NCBI GenBank assembly: GCA_009663005.1
Contig: VIGQ01000464.1
Coordinates: forward strand, 1 to 32,087
Direction: 5' to 3'
From: Actinidia chinensis
Taxonomy: Eukaryota > Streptophyta > Magnoliopsida > Ericales > Actinidiaceae
Length of the DNA stretch: 32,087 nucleotides
Position numbers and translations under genes: made by a program. This document shows positions 11,448 through 22,079 of this stretch, one piece after another. How positions within the stretch are numbered: the first letter of the stretch is position 1; every line of letters begins with the position of its first letter. The notes under the pieces were generated by a model, which was not told the origin of the DNA, ran no database searches, and saw only the letters and a list, made by a program, of their open reading frames with translations.

Positions 11448-12022
11448 CATGGCGTTGGAGCTGGGTCATCTTGGTCGTCCGAAGCAGGGAGGCTGGGGAG
11501 CAGGCATCTATTCAAGAGGGGTGGAGCGGCTTCCATGGAAACTTTGAAAAAAAAAATGCTTACCTCCAGAAGGTTTCTGGTGATCTGAGCAACATTGGCC
11601 CAAGTTCCCGTGCTGTGAGCAGCAGGCCAAGGAGAGCTCGCCAGGTGAGGCGATCGAGATCGCTATCCGACCAGTGTGGGAGGTCGGGCGTGATGGTGAA
11701 CGGTGAGAGAAGCTCTGAATAAGGTCCAAGAATCTACCATGAGGAGTTTAAATCCTCGTCGGAGTTCATGGTGGCCGTTAAAGTATGCTCCAAATACTTC
11801 GGCGAGGGATTTAATTTCTGTTAAGGGCAACTTCGCCCACATCACCCCGAACCTCGCCATCGTTTGGAAGGAACTGCTGGTCGACAAGATCTGCTGAGGA
11901 GTAAGACGAGGCCGATGAGGAAAGTGACAAGGAGAGGACGGGCGAGAACGAGGGGGGTAATCACAAATAATGCCCCGAGGTGTAAATTTTTTTTTTTTTG
12001 AGATGTAATTTTTGTACATTTG

Positions 12023-12028
12023 AATAAA
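12023..12028 (+). terminator. Polyadenylation signal of the antisense gene
   Basis: AATAAA occurs 53 bases after the antisense stop codon (11968-11970) and is followed by TTTGTT-rich sequence. Position and context fit a plant 3' end signal. Confidence 0.45.
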
Positions 12029-12059
12029 AATATATTTGTTCCCGTTTCTTGTTGTGTTA

Positions 12060-12400
12060 ATGGCGATCATGAGTATGGGTGAAACCTCAATAACTGAAAT
12101 AAAATTGACGACTTCAATATGAGCGATTTTATTTTGTTTTGGACTGTCAATTTCTTTTTTTTTGGCCTGGCGATCTCATTTTCCTTAACTGGCGATCTCA
12201 ATATTGCGATCATCGATAAGGCGATCATAATAATGCGACAATAGATATATGGCGATCTGGCGTTATCCCTTAATGGATTGACGATTATAAATACAGGCAC
12301 ATCAACAATGGCGATAGCAATCTTTCGTATAAACGCCGATCTTAAATCATAGGCGAATCGTCACAATTCCAATAAAAATTATTAGGGCGCGAATGGATTC
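12060..12400. repeat. Spacer between convergent genes with recurring GGCGATC words
   Basis: Between the antisense 3' end and the end of pol, the word GGCGATC or a one-base variant recurs about eight times (for example near 12062, 12168, 12191, 12222, 12251), often followed by TCA or ATAA. Spacing is irregular, so this is not a clean tandem array. No reading frame crosses it. Confidence 0.45.
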
Positions 12401-12409
12401 CTCATGACT

Positions 12410-13665
12410 CCACTTATTGATGTACTTTTTCAATGCTCGGCATTCCATGGATGTCAAAGTGCTTTTCCGTTTGGGTCTTCTAACCATAAGTCCCTGATCG
12501 GGAGACTTTGGACTTTGGTAAGGACCTTCCCACGTTGGGCCGAGCTTCCCCGCATTTGGTTCTTTAGTTGATAGGGTTACTTTCTGGCAAGGACGAGGTC
12601 GTCTGAAAGGAATGATCGTGTCCTGACTCTTTGATTATAGTACTTGGCGACTTGGCACTTGTAAGCCGGTTGACGTAGCTCGGCGTTCTCCCTCTTTTTT
12701 CCTCAGGGGTCTCAGGTTGACTCTGAGCTCGGCTCATTGGCTTTCTTTGTGTGAAATTCGAAATCCTGAAGCTCGCTACCTATTTTAACCGGATGACTGA
12801 TTCGTTGCCGAAGACCATGGAATATGGAGTTTCACTCGTGGAATCCGGTTAGTAAGTATGATAAGTCCCCAAAGTATGCTTGGCAAGTTTTCCGCCACGT
12901 CACTTTTTGACCGTTCTAACCTCGCCTTCCCAAATTCCTGAGGATGGTACGATTGGTTATTTCAACTTGCCCATTTAAGCTTAGGAGACCGGTGAGAGAA
13001 ATGATGGTAGATGGCGAGACCGGCATGAAAACCTGAACCTGTCGTTGTCGAACTGCCTTGCGTTGTCCGAGATGATAACCTTTGGGACTCCGAGCGGCAA
13101 CAAGGTGCTCCATACGAAGTCCCGTGTATTTTTCTCAGTAATCTTGGCGAGAGGCTGAGCTTCTAATCCATTTAGTGAAATAAATCTATGGCGACGATTA
13201 AAACTTCTTTTGCAAAGGAGCTTGTGGTATGGGACCCCAATGTCTATCCCCCACTGGGCGAATGGCCAGGGGCTGACATCGTACATCTCGGTGTGAGGAG
13301 ACGACTGACGGGGGCAAACCTCTGGCCATTTGGTCCCATATCTTTATATACATTGCCGCATCTCGTTCTATGGTCTGCCAAAAATATCTTGGCGAATAGT
13401 TTTTCCTTCTCCAATGACCTTGCTCTGAGTGATTCTCGTATAATGCCTTCGTGTATTTCTCGTAAAACGTACCTCTTCTTCTTCTGGTCGAGACATCTCA
13501 GAGTGGTCCTGAGAAAGCCTTTTTGTCTACTTGCCTTGGAAAATGCAAAACCTGGCGGATCTGTATGGAGTCGGCGAGCCTTGGAGTCTTGTCTTTTGGC
13601 AGATCCCTTTCTGGAGAATAGGCATAATTTCGTCCATCACGTCGTATTTCAATTGATTAGCTAAA
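12410..13665 (-). pseudogene. Ty3/gypsy pol fragment: integrase, frameshifted
   Basis: Read on the minus strand, the fragment begins in the RNase H/integrase linker (MDEIMPILQKG at about 13640), then a decayed HHCC zinc-binding region (about 13470-13330), then the DDE core: WPFAQWGIDI at about 13265, EAQPLAKITEKNTRDFVW near 13160, and PKVIISDNARQFDNDRF near 13060, which keeps the second catalytic Asp. The opening NRTILRNL and the following core are interrupted by frameshifts. The C-terminal part continues at 12900-12415 with PVKIGSELQDFEFHTKKAN near 12760 and KLGPTWEGP-like codons near 12540. Integrase inserts retrotransposon cDNA into the host chromosome. At least four frame changes and several stops make it inactive. 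The break near 13665 falls inside the gene and is followed at once by AT-rich unrelated sequence. Confidence 0.85.
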
Positions 13666-14189
13666 GAGTGCTACTAGTGCGTAGAAGAATACTCCAAGTA
13701 GAAAAGTTGAGATCTATTTTTTATGACAGTTGTTTGGTATAAATGAGAATTTTAATGTCTTGGTCCACTTTTGAATTTGTTCAGCAACTATTTAAACTTA
13801 GTGATTACTTAATAAAAATTAAATAATTGTTAAAAGTTAGATGCCACTTTTAGATATTTCTATTGAGCCAAAAATGATAAAAAATGTGTTAGTTTTTCGT
13901 TTATTAATGAGTAGAAATATAAAATGTTTAATAAGTTTATTGGAGATGCTCGAATATTGACGTATTGAAAAAGTGTACTTCCAAATATTATTAAACGCAT
14001 TCCACGTAACTAATAAAAAAGGTAAATTGTACACAAGTTTAAACAAGTGAGATTTTGAGATATATTTAGTTAACACAAAATACTTCTATTACTGTTATAA
14101 TTTTTAAATTTTCCTCTGTCCATTATTTAATTGTTATTTTGCTATAAAAATTCTAGTAAATAGCTTTTTCAAATGAAAAAGATGGTCAA

Positions 14190-14690
14190 AACCTACAGGG
14201 TCGTCACGGGTCGAGTTATCGTCTCAATTTGTTTTTGGTCGGGTCTGATCATATTTGAGCCGTGGTCTATGATTTTTGACTAGTCAATGAGTCAGTTTGG
14301 GCCTTGCCATGGGCCAAAGATGAGGCATTCACGTGTCTTAAGTACATGGTCTAACGAGTTGGGTCGAATCTGGCCCATGGGCCCTTTAAATATTTTTTAA
14401 ATATATTTATTTCTAATTAAAAGACTAACAATATCAAAAGTAAAAAAAATTATGCGTATATTACTGAAATAATCAATAAATCTTAATTCTTTACATATAA
14501 AATAATATAACAAATAATGTATTTAAGGTAGTCACGGGCCGAGCTTCGGGTTAGGTCGTGGGTTGGGTCTTGATTGGTCATCAATTTCAAAATTGAATCC
14601 AGATTCAATCCATACTATCTTAGATTTGGGTCGAACTTGAGCTTTCCTGAGCCATGAACTGAGACAGAGCCAGTCGGGCAGAATTTTATG
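14190..14690. repeat. Paired GTC(G/A)TCACGGG repeats
   Basis: GGGTCGTCACGGGTCGAG (14198-14215) recurs as GGTAGTCACGGGCCGAGC (14527-14544). Both are followed by GGGTCGG/GGTTGGG-rich text, and an AT-rich segment separates them. Phrases of this kind are frequent in decayed plant DNA transposons, but no terminal repeats are delimited here. Confidence 0.4.
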
Positions 14691-15429
14691 TTACCTTTAC
14701 CCCACTTGAAGCCGATGTTACTTGTCTACAGTGAAAAAAACCCTCACAAGAATAGCCAAAGCTAAAATGGTGCTTTTTCAACTTTGTTCTAGGCCCACAC
14801 GTTGCCCATCATGATCGAAAACGCAAAATAGCTTTGAATTATGAACGGTACTGAATGGAGATAATTAATAATTAAATATATTCCAATCAGACTTGTTTTG
14901 TATCATTAAATGAATACAGTGGTTGAGAATATGCGGAGAATCGTAATGAAAGCACCTCATGCCTTGTTTGCCACATTGCTGCTAATAGTAATTAATTGGA
15001 TTCATTCATATGTTTTCACTAAATTAATTAAATAGTCCATTCGTGAGCGGAAATAATACGGTAATTGTCCACTGGTTACATTCACTGAGAGTTCAATGCT
15101 AAGATTTAGAATCATTTCATTTTTAGATCTCATTGACAGATTACCTATTTACTAATAAAACTTCAAATTGATTAGTTATCACAACCGTAACAGTGGTTAC
15201 CAGGTGATTGAATAGATCTCTCTTAAAATAACAGTAACTCAAACGGCCTAATCATGATATATAAATATCCAATCACACTAATTTTTTTTATAGCTACACT
15301 TTCAATAAATTCTAATAAAATGAACCTCAAAGACCCCAATGATCATGTGGACCCCCTTCCCTAATTCCAACCCCTCTAAAGTATATCTCATATGATAGCA
15401 GCCCTCCCAGATATAGTCAATTAGGCCCC

Positions 15430-15575
15430 TCCCTCTTACGTATTTAAAGATATGTCTAGTAGTCTATCAATCTCTTTTGAGATATCATAGACCATATATT
15501 CTTTAGTCAATTGAATAATTCTCTAGCTATTTTGAATGCAAAATAGCTGGGAAAGATGGCCGGTGCCAGCGTTAA
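15430..15575 (+). other. Promoter-like stretch and isolated gene-start context
   Basis: A pyrimidine-rich block and ATTTAAAG (about 15440) precede GAAAGATGGCCGGTGCC, a good plant start context (ATG at 15556). The frame closes after about 15 codons, possibly with a splice donor GTTAAGT near 15570. It may be the orphaned 5' end of a gene or an exon capture remnant. Weak evidence. Confidence 0.2.
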
Positions 15576-15923
15576 GTATTTTTATCCTCTGAGTCTATTT
15601 TGATAATTAAATTAATTATATTGTAAATTTTTTAAAAATTTAATATTAAAAAAAAATTACGTGATATATATAAATTAAGAGTTAATCAATATTAAATTTA
15701 TATCAGATAAATAGATTATTAATCATGTGTAACACATTTTTTATCGGTTATAAACAATATTGGAATGTGACCGTACTTATCTTTACTTAGAGTCTACATA
15801 GAAATAACTAAAATAATTAAATATATCTAAAATAAACAAATGGCTTGAACCACAATGCAATCTATTTGATCAGTAGGGAAGTCAAGCCCTTTTCATAAAA
15901 GGGAGTCAAATCCCCTTTGTACA

Positions 15924-15943
15924 GGGGGGGGGGGGGGGGGGGG
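15924..15943 (+). repeat. G20 homopolymer
   Basis: Twenty consecutive G residues follow a CCCTTTTCATAAAAGGG inverted repeat near 15888. Length in a draft assembly is unreliable; the run could form a G-quadruplex. Confidence 0.8.
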
Positions 15944-16527
15944 CACAATGGTCGATATAACATTAAACATATATTTTTTTGGGAAAGACGTGGAGAATAG
16001 AAAATCAAGCCTTTCTTTTTTTTTTTATTGAATATACTGTAATTATCTATTCTTTTCTTTTTACTTCAAATTCCAGTATTCATACATTTTCTTTCTTTCG
16101 TTTCATATTATCTTATTTATTAGACGTCACTTTTATATTATAATTTGGCTTACTCAAGATTATATAGTTGATTTAGTAAAAAACGTTTGAGACGCTCTCT
16201 TAACAATGTGATGCCTCTTCAATTAAGATCAATGACGTCCCCCCCTTTTTATAAGGCGTATGCCTTAAATTTAAGTCCTTGCTGAGTCAAAATGTAACTT
16301 TTTAACTTTTCAAAATTTGCCGCAATGATTAGCAAAATAAATGTCTCCCCACACATTCAAATTCATTGTAAAACTAGGAAAAATCTATAGTCCTCCAAAT
16401 AAGAAATTAACTAACATTTGTATACTTTTTATAATTATTTAATGTCTAAGGATTGCTCGTAAAATCTATTTTCAACCCCAAGATCCCAAATATTTAACAA
16501 CATTCATCAAAAATAGCTCAATCGGCC

Positions 16528-16813
16528 TAAGACCCCATTTGGACTATATTTTTTTGTAATTTTTTGGCCGTGGGGTGAGTTTAATAGCTAAAATAGTTTT
16601 AATTTATTAACTATTCCGAACATACGAATCTTTTTTGTATGTCCCATTTGGACTACATTTTGTTTGGTGATTTTTTTAGTGTGTTTGGGACCCTTTATAA
16701 CTAAATAATTTAATTTTTTTAACTATCCAAACAACATGAATCTTTTTTTTGTTACGTTATCCAAAACTAAAACTAACTTACTATTTTTTTAACTGACCCA
16801 AACAGAGTCTTAA
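16528..16813. mobile_element. MITE-like element with an internal duplication
   Basis: The left end TAAGACCCCATTTGGAC and the right end, read on the opposite strand as TTAAGACTCTGTTTGGGT, match at most positions. The element is about 286 bp with no coding capacity. Inside, a unit of about 110 bp is present twice in tandem: (CCCATTTGGACTA...GAATCTTTTTT) at about 16533-16640 and again at 16643-16755. The GACYCTGTTTGG-type end is common among plant hAT and Harbinger MITEs; the superfamily is not settled because no clear target duplication is seen. It lies directly upstream of the isomerase pseudogene. Confidence 0.5.
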
Positions 16814-16899
16814 AATTAATCTGTAGCAACAGTCCAACCAGTTATGCAGCATCAGCACTAGCAAAGAAAAAAAGTCGTATCGGATTCCAAATCATTGCG

Positions 16900-17297
16900 T
16901 CGACTATCGTTTTCCCACCGCACAAAATAACTAAAATAAATCTCTTCTCTCACTCCTCTCACGCGTTCTCTGATCCTTCCCAATCGCCACCGCCTCATAA
17001 AGCATACGTTTGAAAACCCTAGTTTTAAATCGCAACACAAACCAAATCTCTCTCTCTTCTCCTCTCACTTTTTGTATCTGCAGCCTCCACCACACAACCA
17101 AGCCATACGCCAAACACCTCTATCTTCTATGGCCCTCAAAATTCTGACCCTATCTCCAAAATCAATGGCTCAATTTCTATTCCCTTCTCTAGAATATCAT
17201 TCCTCTAGCATTTTTTCGATCCAAAACCCGTAGCCTCGATTCTTCATTCTTTTGTCCAATGATTCGAATTTTTTATTGTTTTTTATTTAATTCAAAT
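16900..17297 (+). other. Probable 5' leader of the isomerase pseudogene
   Basis: This is a pyrimidine-rich, CT-repeat stretch (CTCTTCTCTCACTCCTCTC near 16941, CTCTCTCTCTTC near 17048) with the plant-typical AAACCCTAG near 17012. It resembles a plant 5' untranslated region and leads to the ATG at 17298. Its presence suggests the pseudogene kept its leader, so it may derive from DNA-level duplication or be the original locus after decay. Confidence 0.4.
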
Positions 17298-18085
17298 ATG
17301 GCTATTGCTTACGCCTCCTTTTTTTCGGATCTGACATTGACCGGCGAAGTGGCTCGCATGGGGCCACGCGTCTCTGCCGCCGTTGATTCTCACCCAGGAC
17401 GAGCTTAAGAAGATCGCCGCCTACAAGGCGGTCGAGTTCGTCCAATCGGGCATGGTCTTGGCGTAGGAACCGGTCGACGGCCAAACACGCCGTTGATCGG
17501 ATCGGCCAACTCCTTATTCATGGAAAGCTCAAGAACATTATCGGAATACCCACTCGAAGAAGACCCACGAACAGGCTGTGTCCCTCGGAATTCGTTACGG
17601 ACCTCGATTCGCACCCGGTCGTGATTTGGCATGACGCGCCGACGAGGTCGATCCCTACATGAATTTGGTGAGGGAACGAGGTGGGTCGTGCTGATGAGAG
17701 AAGCTGAAGAGAGGCGCTTGCAAGAAATTCGTTGTGATTGTGGATGAGTCGAAATTGGTCCAGCATTTGGGGGGTAGTGGTCTGGCTATGCCGGTCGAGA
17801 TCGTGCCTTTCTGCTGGAAATTCTCGGCCCAGAGGCCTCGAATTGTTGTTCAAGGAATCGGGTTGCGTTGCGAAAATCAGGACCTACAGTGAAAACGGCG
17901 AGCCGTTTGTGACTGATAACGGGAATTACATTATTGATTTGTATTTGAAGAAAGATATTGGGGATTTGAAGCTGCGAGTGATGCCATTTTGAGGCTTCCG
18001 GGGGTCGTCGAGCACGGAGTTTCTGGGCATGGCGACCACGGTTATTGTTGCCGGTGAACTCGGCGTTAGAGTCAAGAGCAAGTAG
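17298..18085 (+). pseudogene. RPI: Ribose-5-phosphate isomerase (RPI-A type) pseudogene
   Basis: The enzyme interconverts ribose-5-phosphate and ribulose-5-phosphate in the pentose phosphate and Calvin pathways. Homology spans the whole protein, from MAIAYASF at the ATG to VIVAGELGVRVKSK before TAG 18083-18085, about 262 codons, the usual length of the plant form without a transit peptide. Recognisable blocks: LTQDELKKIAAYKAVEF (17389), GSTAKHAVDRI, GKLKNIIGIPT (17525), DLDSHPVV, KKFVVIVDESKLVQHLGGSG (from about 17717), PVEIVPFCW, ESGCVAKI, VTDNGNYIIDLYLKKDIGDL (from about 17908), and ILRLPGVVEHG. These blocks fall in changing frames: at least six single-base gains or losses plus stops. The conserved catalytic-loop region (DGADEVD, then the GRGG..LREK block) is wrecked. 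There are no introns; intronless RPI genes are normal in plants as far as I recall, so this does not prove retroposition. It is certainly non-functional as written. Confidence 0.88.
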
Positions 18086-18500
18086 GGAGGTAGCTTCAAT
18101 AATCAAGTTTGAATTGGGTAGTTGACATATTATTAGTATATCTAGGTTATTTAAATTCTGCTTTCCCTGTTGTGGAGAAGTGGAAGAAGATAATCTAGTA
18201 TCAATTAGTGCTGTTATTGCTGAATTTCCATCAAAGTTTTGTTCTTCGTTGGAGACCATGATCTAGGGAAATCTAATAGAAAAAAAATTGAAATTTATTG
18301 TCTAATTTTTGGGATGCTCTTAAGGGATGACATGTAGCTGCTATAATTCCAATGCTTGTGATATGGTGTCTGGATCATTGTTGAGGACATGGTACACACT
18401 ACTATGTTTTAGTTGATTTCTTGGTTGGGATACTAGTCAGCTTTTTGGCTTAGCCCTTTTTTACGTGCTTGTTCAATTCATAGCTTATTCGGAAACATCA
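18086..18500. other. Sequence 3' of the isomerase pseudogene
   Basis: T-rich sequence resembling a plant 3' untranslated region or intron. No gene or RNA is visible. Confidence 0.4.
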
Positions 18501-20890
18501 GTGTGCTAATCTCTTGGAGATATGGAGATCAAATGTTTGTTTGTGAGCTGCCTGTTAGTTTTTTTAACAATTTCAAACCATAAGCTCAAATTTTGGGACT
18601 TTGTTTTGACTGCTAACGGCCCTTTTGAAGGGCTTGAAGAACTTAGGGCCCCGGTGTTGCTGAATGTACTCTTGAGAAGTCTCCATGACTGCGTTCTGAA
18701 AACGGTAACATTCTATATAGCTCTTTGAATTAGAACATTTAGTTAACTGGCTCCCTGATCTAATTGTTACAATGTTGCAATTGTAAAACAAAAAAATCAT
18801 TCAAGGCATTAAACTTTTTCTTCTTCTTCTTGTGCAACTCCTTGTTGGATTTTAGATTTGTGAAAATAGTACATAAATACTTGGTTAGAAAATGGTCATA
18901 CTTGTCTCTATAAGCTTTCTAGATTCCTTTCTTACCAAATCTTTTGAAGGCTGCTGTATTTTTTATTTTCTAAACCAACCACAAAGAGTTGAAGAGGTGT
19001 CCCCCATGATCATTTTGGTTTTTAGTGTGGTAGTTAACTTCATACTCTATGCTTACAAGTTGTCAGCGCTTTAGTAGGAAAATGTTTCGAGATCCACAAC
19101 TTGACTTGGAACGTTCCCTCCATGTAATTCCAGTTGTGCTCCAACTTGCTCCTGATTGATCCACCTCTGTGAGGGTTCTATTGATTGTTTCAGATGGTGG
19201 GTGAAAATTGGCTGATACTGTACTGAAAAAAGGGTTGATCGTGTCTTTTGTATCATCAAATTTGTTAGACTTCCAACACTAAGATTGCAAATAAACTGTG
19301 ATTGTTGAGTTCTAAGTACAGCTCGCACCAAAAGTTATGCACCTGCGGACCTTAGCTCGTGCAGTTGAATCACAGATCAACTGATTTCTGGGGAAGCTAC
19401 CTATCCGATTGTGGTTTTGCGAACATGCACTTAATTCAGCACTCAGAAATGCTTCACATAGGGGGAAAATGTACTTCTCAATTTAACCTGTTCGTATTTA
19501 TAACTCTTTGCTGACATCTTAATAGACATCAAATTTGTATAGTTCCTTAACACAAAAAACAAGTGGTATATGTCTATGCTGTATGATCTTCTTTAAAATC
19601 AAAAATCAGTTGCGGTCAATGCAACTTAGGCACGATAACCTTATTTCGTCCTTGAAATAGTTACAATTTGCAAGTTTTTCCTCAGACACAAATTACTCTT
19701 TGGAAGATGAACACTGACTGACTTGACGGCTGAATTCATTTTCCTCTTTGCATAAATTATTCAAATTGATAATAGAAGATCTTTTGACTGCCGTTTTGAA
19801 GTAATAATTTGGTATAGAGCATTAAGGTTTGCGATCTATTTCAAAATTACTTCTGGATATCACACTGGCGCACTGTACAATTTTGAAATTGCAAACATTA
19901 GAGTTTGTAGATGCACTCAGCTTGCTTGTCAAACTTGTGTTTTCGTTTTAAAAGTCAAATAAGTGGATGTTTGAACAGTAGTTTTGCATTTCAGGAATGT
20001 CAATCTAGGATACTGATTCTTTTTGGAAGTTGTGGGGATGTTTGCTTCTTAAATATTACAAAAAATTGAGACAATGCAGTCAGCATAGGCTGAGGTCTTA
20101 GCTTTACCAACTGTGATTGCTTCTACTTAAAAATATTTTGAATGTTTTTGTTGCATGCTGAAAGGAAACCTTACTGTTTTTGTCACTCCCAAGGATTTTT
20201 TGAAACGCAGACAATTGTTTATGGAGTTTCGAAGGAGGGCTGGGGCAGGAGGTGTATAAGGTTACCGTGTGTAATGGTGAGCACTGCTTTGCACTGTCTG
20301 CTAACTGCTTGATATTGTAGCCGCCGAGCTCTCTGTTGGTTTTGATAGGTTTTCTAGCTATTTGCCTGGGAACAACGGTGGCACTGAGTGCTGCAAACAA
20401 CTGTAAAAGCTTTTTGGTCGCAACTAGTTTTCATACAAGACCGGACTCAGCAAGTCAACAATACAGTTCATTCTGAGGCATAACTACAGCTCTTTTTTGG
20501 GTCAAAAAAAAAAAACGAGTGTGGTTGAAATGGGATAAGTGTGAATCAGCGCAGTGAGCGGAGTCCCCTTCTGGATTTGCTTGAGTAAGCTCCTCTTGTT
20601 TGTATTTTTTTTTTTTGTATTCAATGTATCCACACTGACCGTTCAAAAAGTAAAAAATTATACTGCATACATAGTCATAACTCACAATAATAAAAAAAAT
20701 GACAATTTATTGAACTGATTAGTGTTTATGTGGCTTTCTTTGATGTATAAACAGACTATCAACTTGTACATGTTAAACGCTTTTAGTTTTAGTTATTTAC
20801 AGTTTCTTTCTGTCTTTTCCGCTTATCTTTGCTTTGGTGTATGTACAACTGCTTCGTGTATTTATTCAGTTTGTCGTGCACCTTTGCAAG

Positions 20891-21038
20891 TTGATGGGGT
20901 GAACCATGGTCAGAGGCTTACTAATGTATTTCCTCTTTGGTTTTGCAAAACGTTTATGGGAGGCGCGAACATTCTTTTCACTGACGCTTTACTCCTCTTG
21001 GCAGCTACCCCCCTTGCTAGTAAACACTGGCTTGACGG
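20891..21038 (+). other. Exon-like segment (49 open codons)
   Basis: It is preceded by TTTGCAAG and followed by GGTGAGCTC, a good donor. It reads without stops as a hydrophobic, Trp-containing peptide: VDGVNHGQRLTNVFPLWF near the start, then a Leu-rich run (DALLLLAATPLA). The amino acid make-up looks protein-like rather than random. Family not recognised. Confidence 0.35.
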
Positions 21039-22079
21039 GTGAGCTCATTTTCTCTGAGTGTAACTTTTCAGCAATACAAAAACCTGATAGTAATTATTCT
21101 TTTTGCGTGGAGACCCCTATTGTGCTACACATTGCTACTCTTCATTCCTTTTTCTCTGAAGTGATATCTTACGAGACAGCATAAGTTAATGAGCAAATGA
21201 ACCATGATTGCCAATTTTTTGATGACTCTTGCCCATGTTTAGTGTTTTCAGTAGTCGTTTGGTTTCTTACAAGGGCTTCCATATGATTCTTTGCTGTTTG
21301 GCTTGTAATCATGATCATTGTATTTTATGCGCATGTGATAGTTTTGAAAAGTGTCGTCTTCCAATCAAAGTTTATGTACTAATAACTGCTTCTACTTTTG
21401 CCAGCCTTATGCATAATGACTTATCTTATCCAATAAGTTTGATTACTATGTATCAGAATTGACTATGAATAAATGACTAGTATCATAATTTAATATTCAA
21501 AAGTAAAATGCCCACTATTCGGATCTGATAAGTTGGATTGTGTCAACATTGGTGTCCATGGGGAAAATGAATACATGTACTACTCCTGTCGTATGCAAAA
21601 CTTGTGAGAGAAACTTGGTCCTACCTTGAAGTGGACTGCAGGGAAGGTTGGTGCAATTCATCACAAGCTGAGATCATTAAGGATCTCAATTAGGCTCTCG
21701 ACAACATACTGAACAATATTCGAATGTTGTGATGAAATTGTAATTGATGTATTCCAAAGAGGAGTTTATTGGGAGTAATGCCTAACTCACAAAATCTTGT
21801 TAAATAAAAAAATATTGCCTGGAGGTTCACCACTTTGTTAGAGTTACCCAGGGGGATCGTCTAAGAGGGGTAGGATGTCCTCCATTCATCTAGTCCAATG
21901 GCTCATGGTACCTGCTCTCCCTCTCTCTATCAGTTCATGTACTTCGAAGCATTTGCGGACTAAGGAAAGGAGTGTTTGCTGTCTCGCAATGCATTATCAA
22001 GAAAGGGTACAATAGTGTTCTATTCTAGATTCTTCTAGGCAAACTGTTTGAAGTTATTAGAGTGATAAAATTGATAAAC

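Larger units (their letters stand above)
9510..12030 (+). pseudogene. Antisense gene of the gypsy element, PF04195-like protein, frameshifted
   Basis: The plus strand encodes a broken protein resembling the plant 'putative gypsy-type transposase' family (PF04195), found in retrotransposon-linked genes of unproven function. Visible landmarks: GLRFPLLIPLG and FVPNAWRSVD (about 10000-10090), a KKVLLEGYPNNVKGWKSKFF stretch about 10210-10270 in another frame, then an acidic/basic linker with an RSRRRRDK run near 11140, a helical MAVAL-type segment with ASMETL near 11535, FKSSSEFMVAVKVCSKYFG near 11750-11805, and an acidic tail ending at TAA 11968-11970. These lie in different frames, so several indels are present. 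The start codon is not clear; a tiny upstream ORF begins at 9658. Two candidate introns interrupt the gene. It lies tail-to-tail with pol. Recognition of the family is from memory of its conserved words, not a search. Confidence 0.65.
8502..13665 (-). mobile_element. 5'-truncated Ty3/gypsy retrotransposon with an antisense gene (Tat-like layout)
   Basis: Read on the minus strand, the element runs from the RNase H/integrase junction of pol (about 13665) through integrase to a pol end near 12415, then a spacer, then a gene on the opposite strand (about 9510-12030), the polypurine tract (9145-9159) and a 3' LTR (9144 down to 8502). The sharp GC change at both ends matches these limits. An additional antisense ORF between pol and the 3' LTR is known from plant Tat-lineage gypsy elements, and the antisense product here resembles the 'putative gypsy-type transposase' family (PF04195), so I infer Tat lineage. 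Missing: RT, RNase H, protease, gag, PBS and 5' LTR. All reading frames are broken, so the copy is dead. With one LTR absent, no target site duplication can be tested. Confidence 0.8.
13670..16520. other. AT-rich intergenic DNA right of the gypsy element
   Basis: No protein-coding gene is supported. It contains the CACGGG repeat pair, a promoter-like stretch with a short ATG context near 15556, and the G20 run, each listed separately. The minus-strand opening at 13837-14076 has no recognisable features. Confidence 0.5.

Noticed and set aside
11117..11722. 201-codon plus-strand open frame, the longest in the window
   Set aside because: It reads straight through the likely intron at 11367-11447 and changes frame relation to the conserved words on either side; I treat it as part of the broken antisense gene, not a separate gene.
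13188..13664. 158-codon plus-strand open frame
   Set aside because: It is antisense to the integrase homology, which is clear on the minus strand.
17786..18259. 157-codon minus-strand open frame
   Set aside because: It is the shadow of the ribose-5-phosphate isomerase homology on the plus strand.
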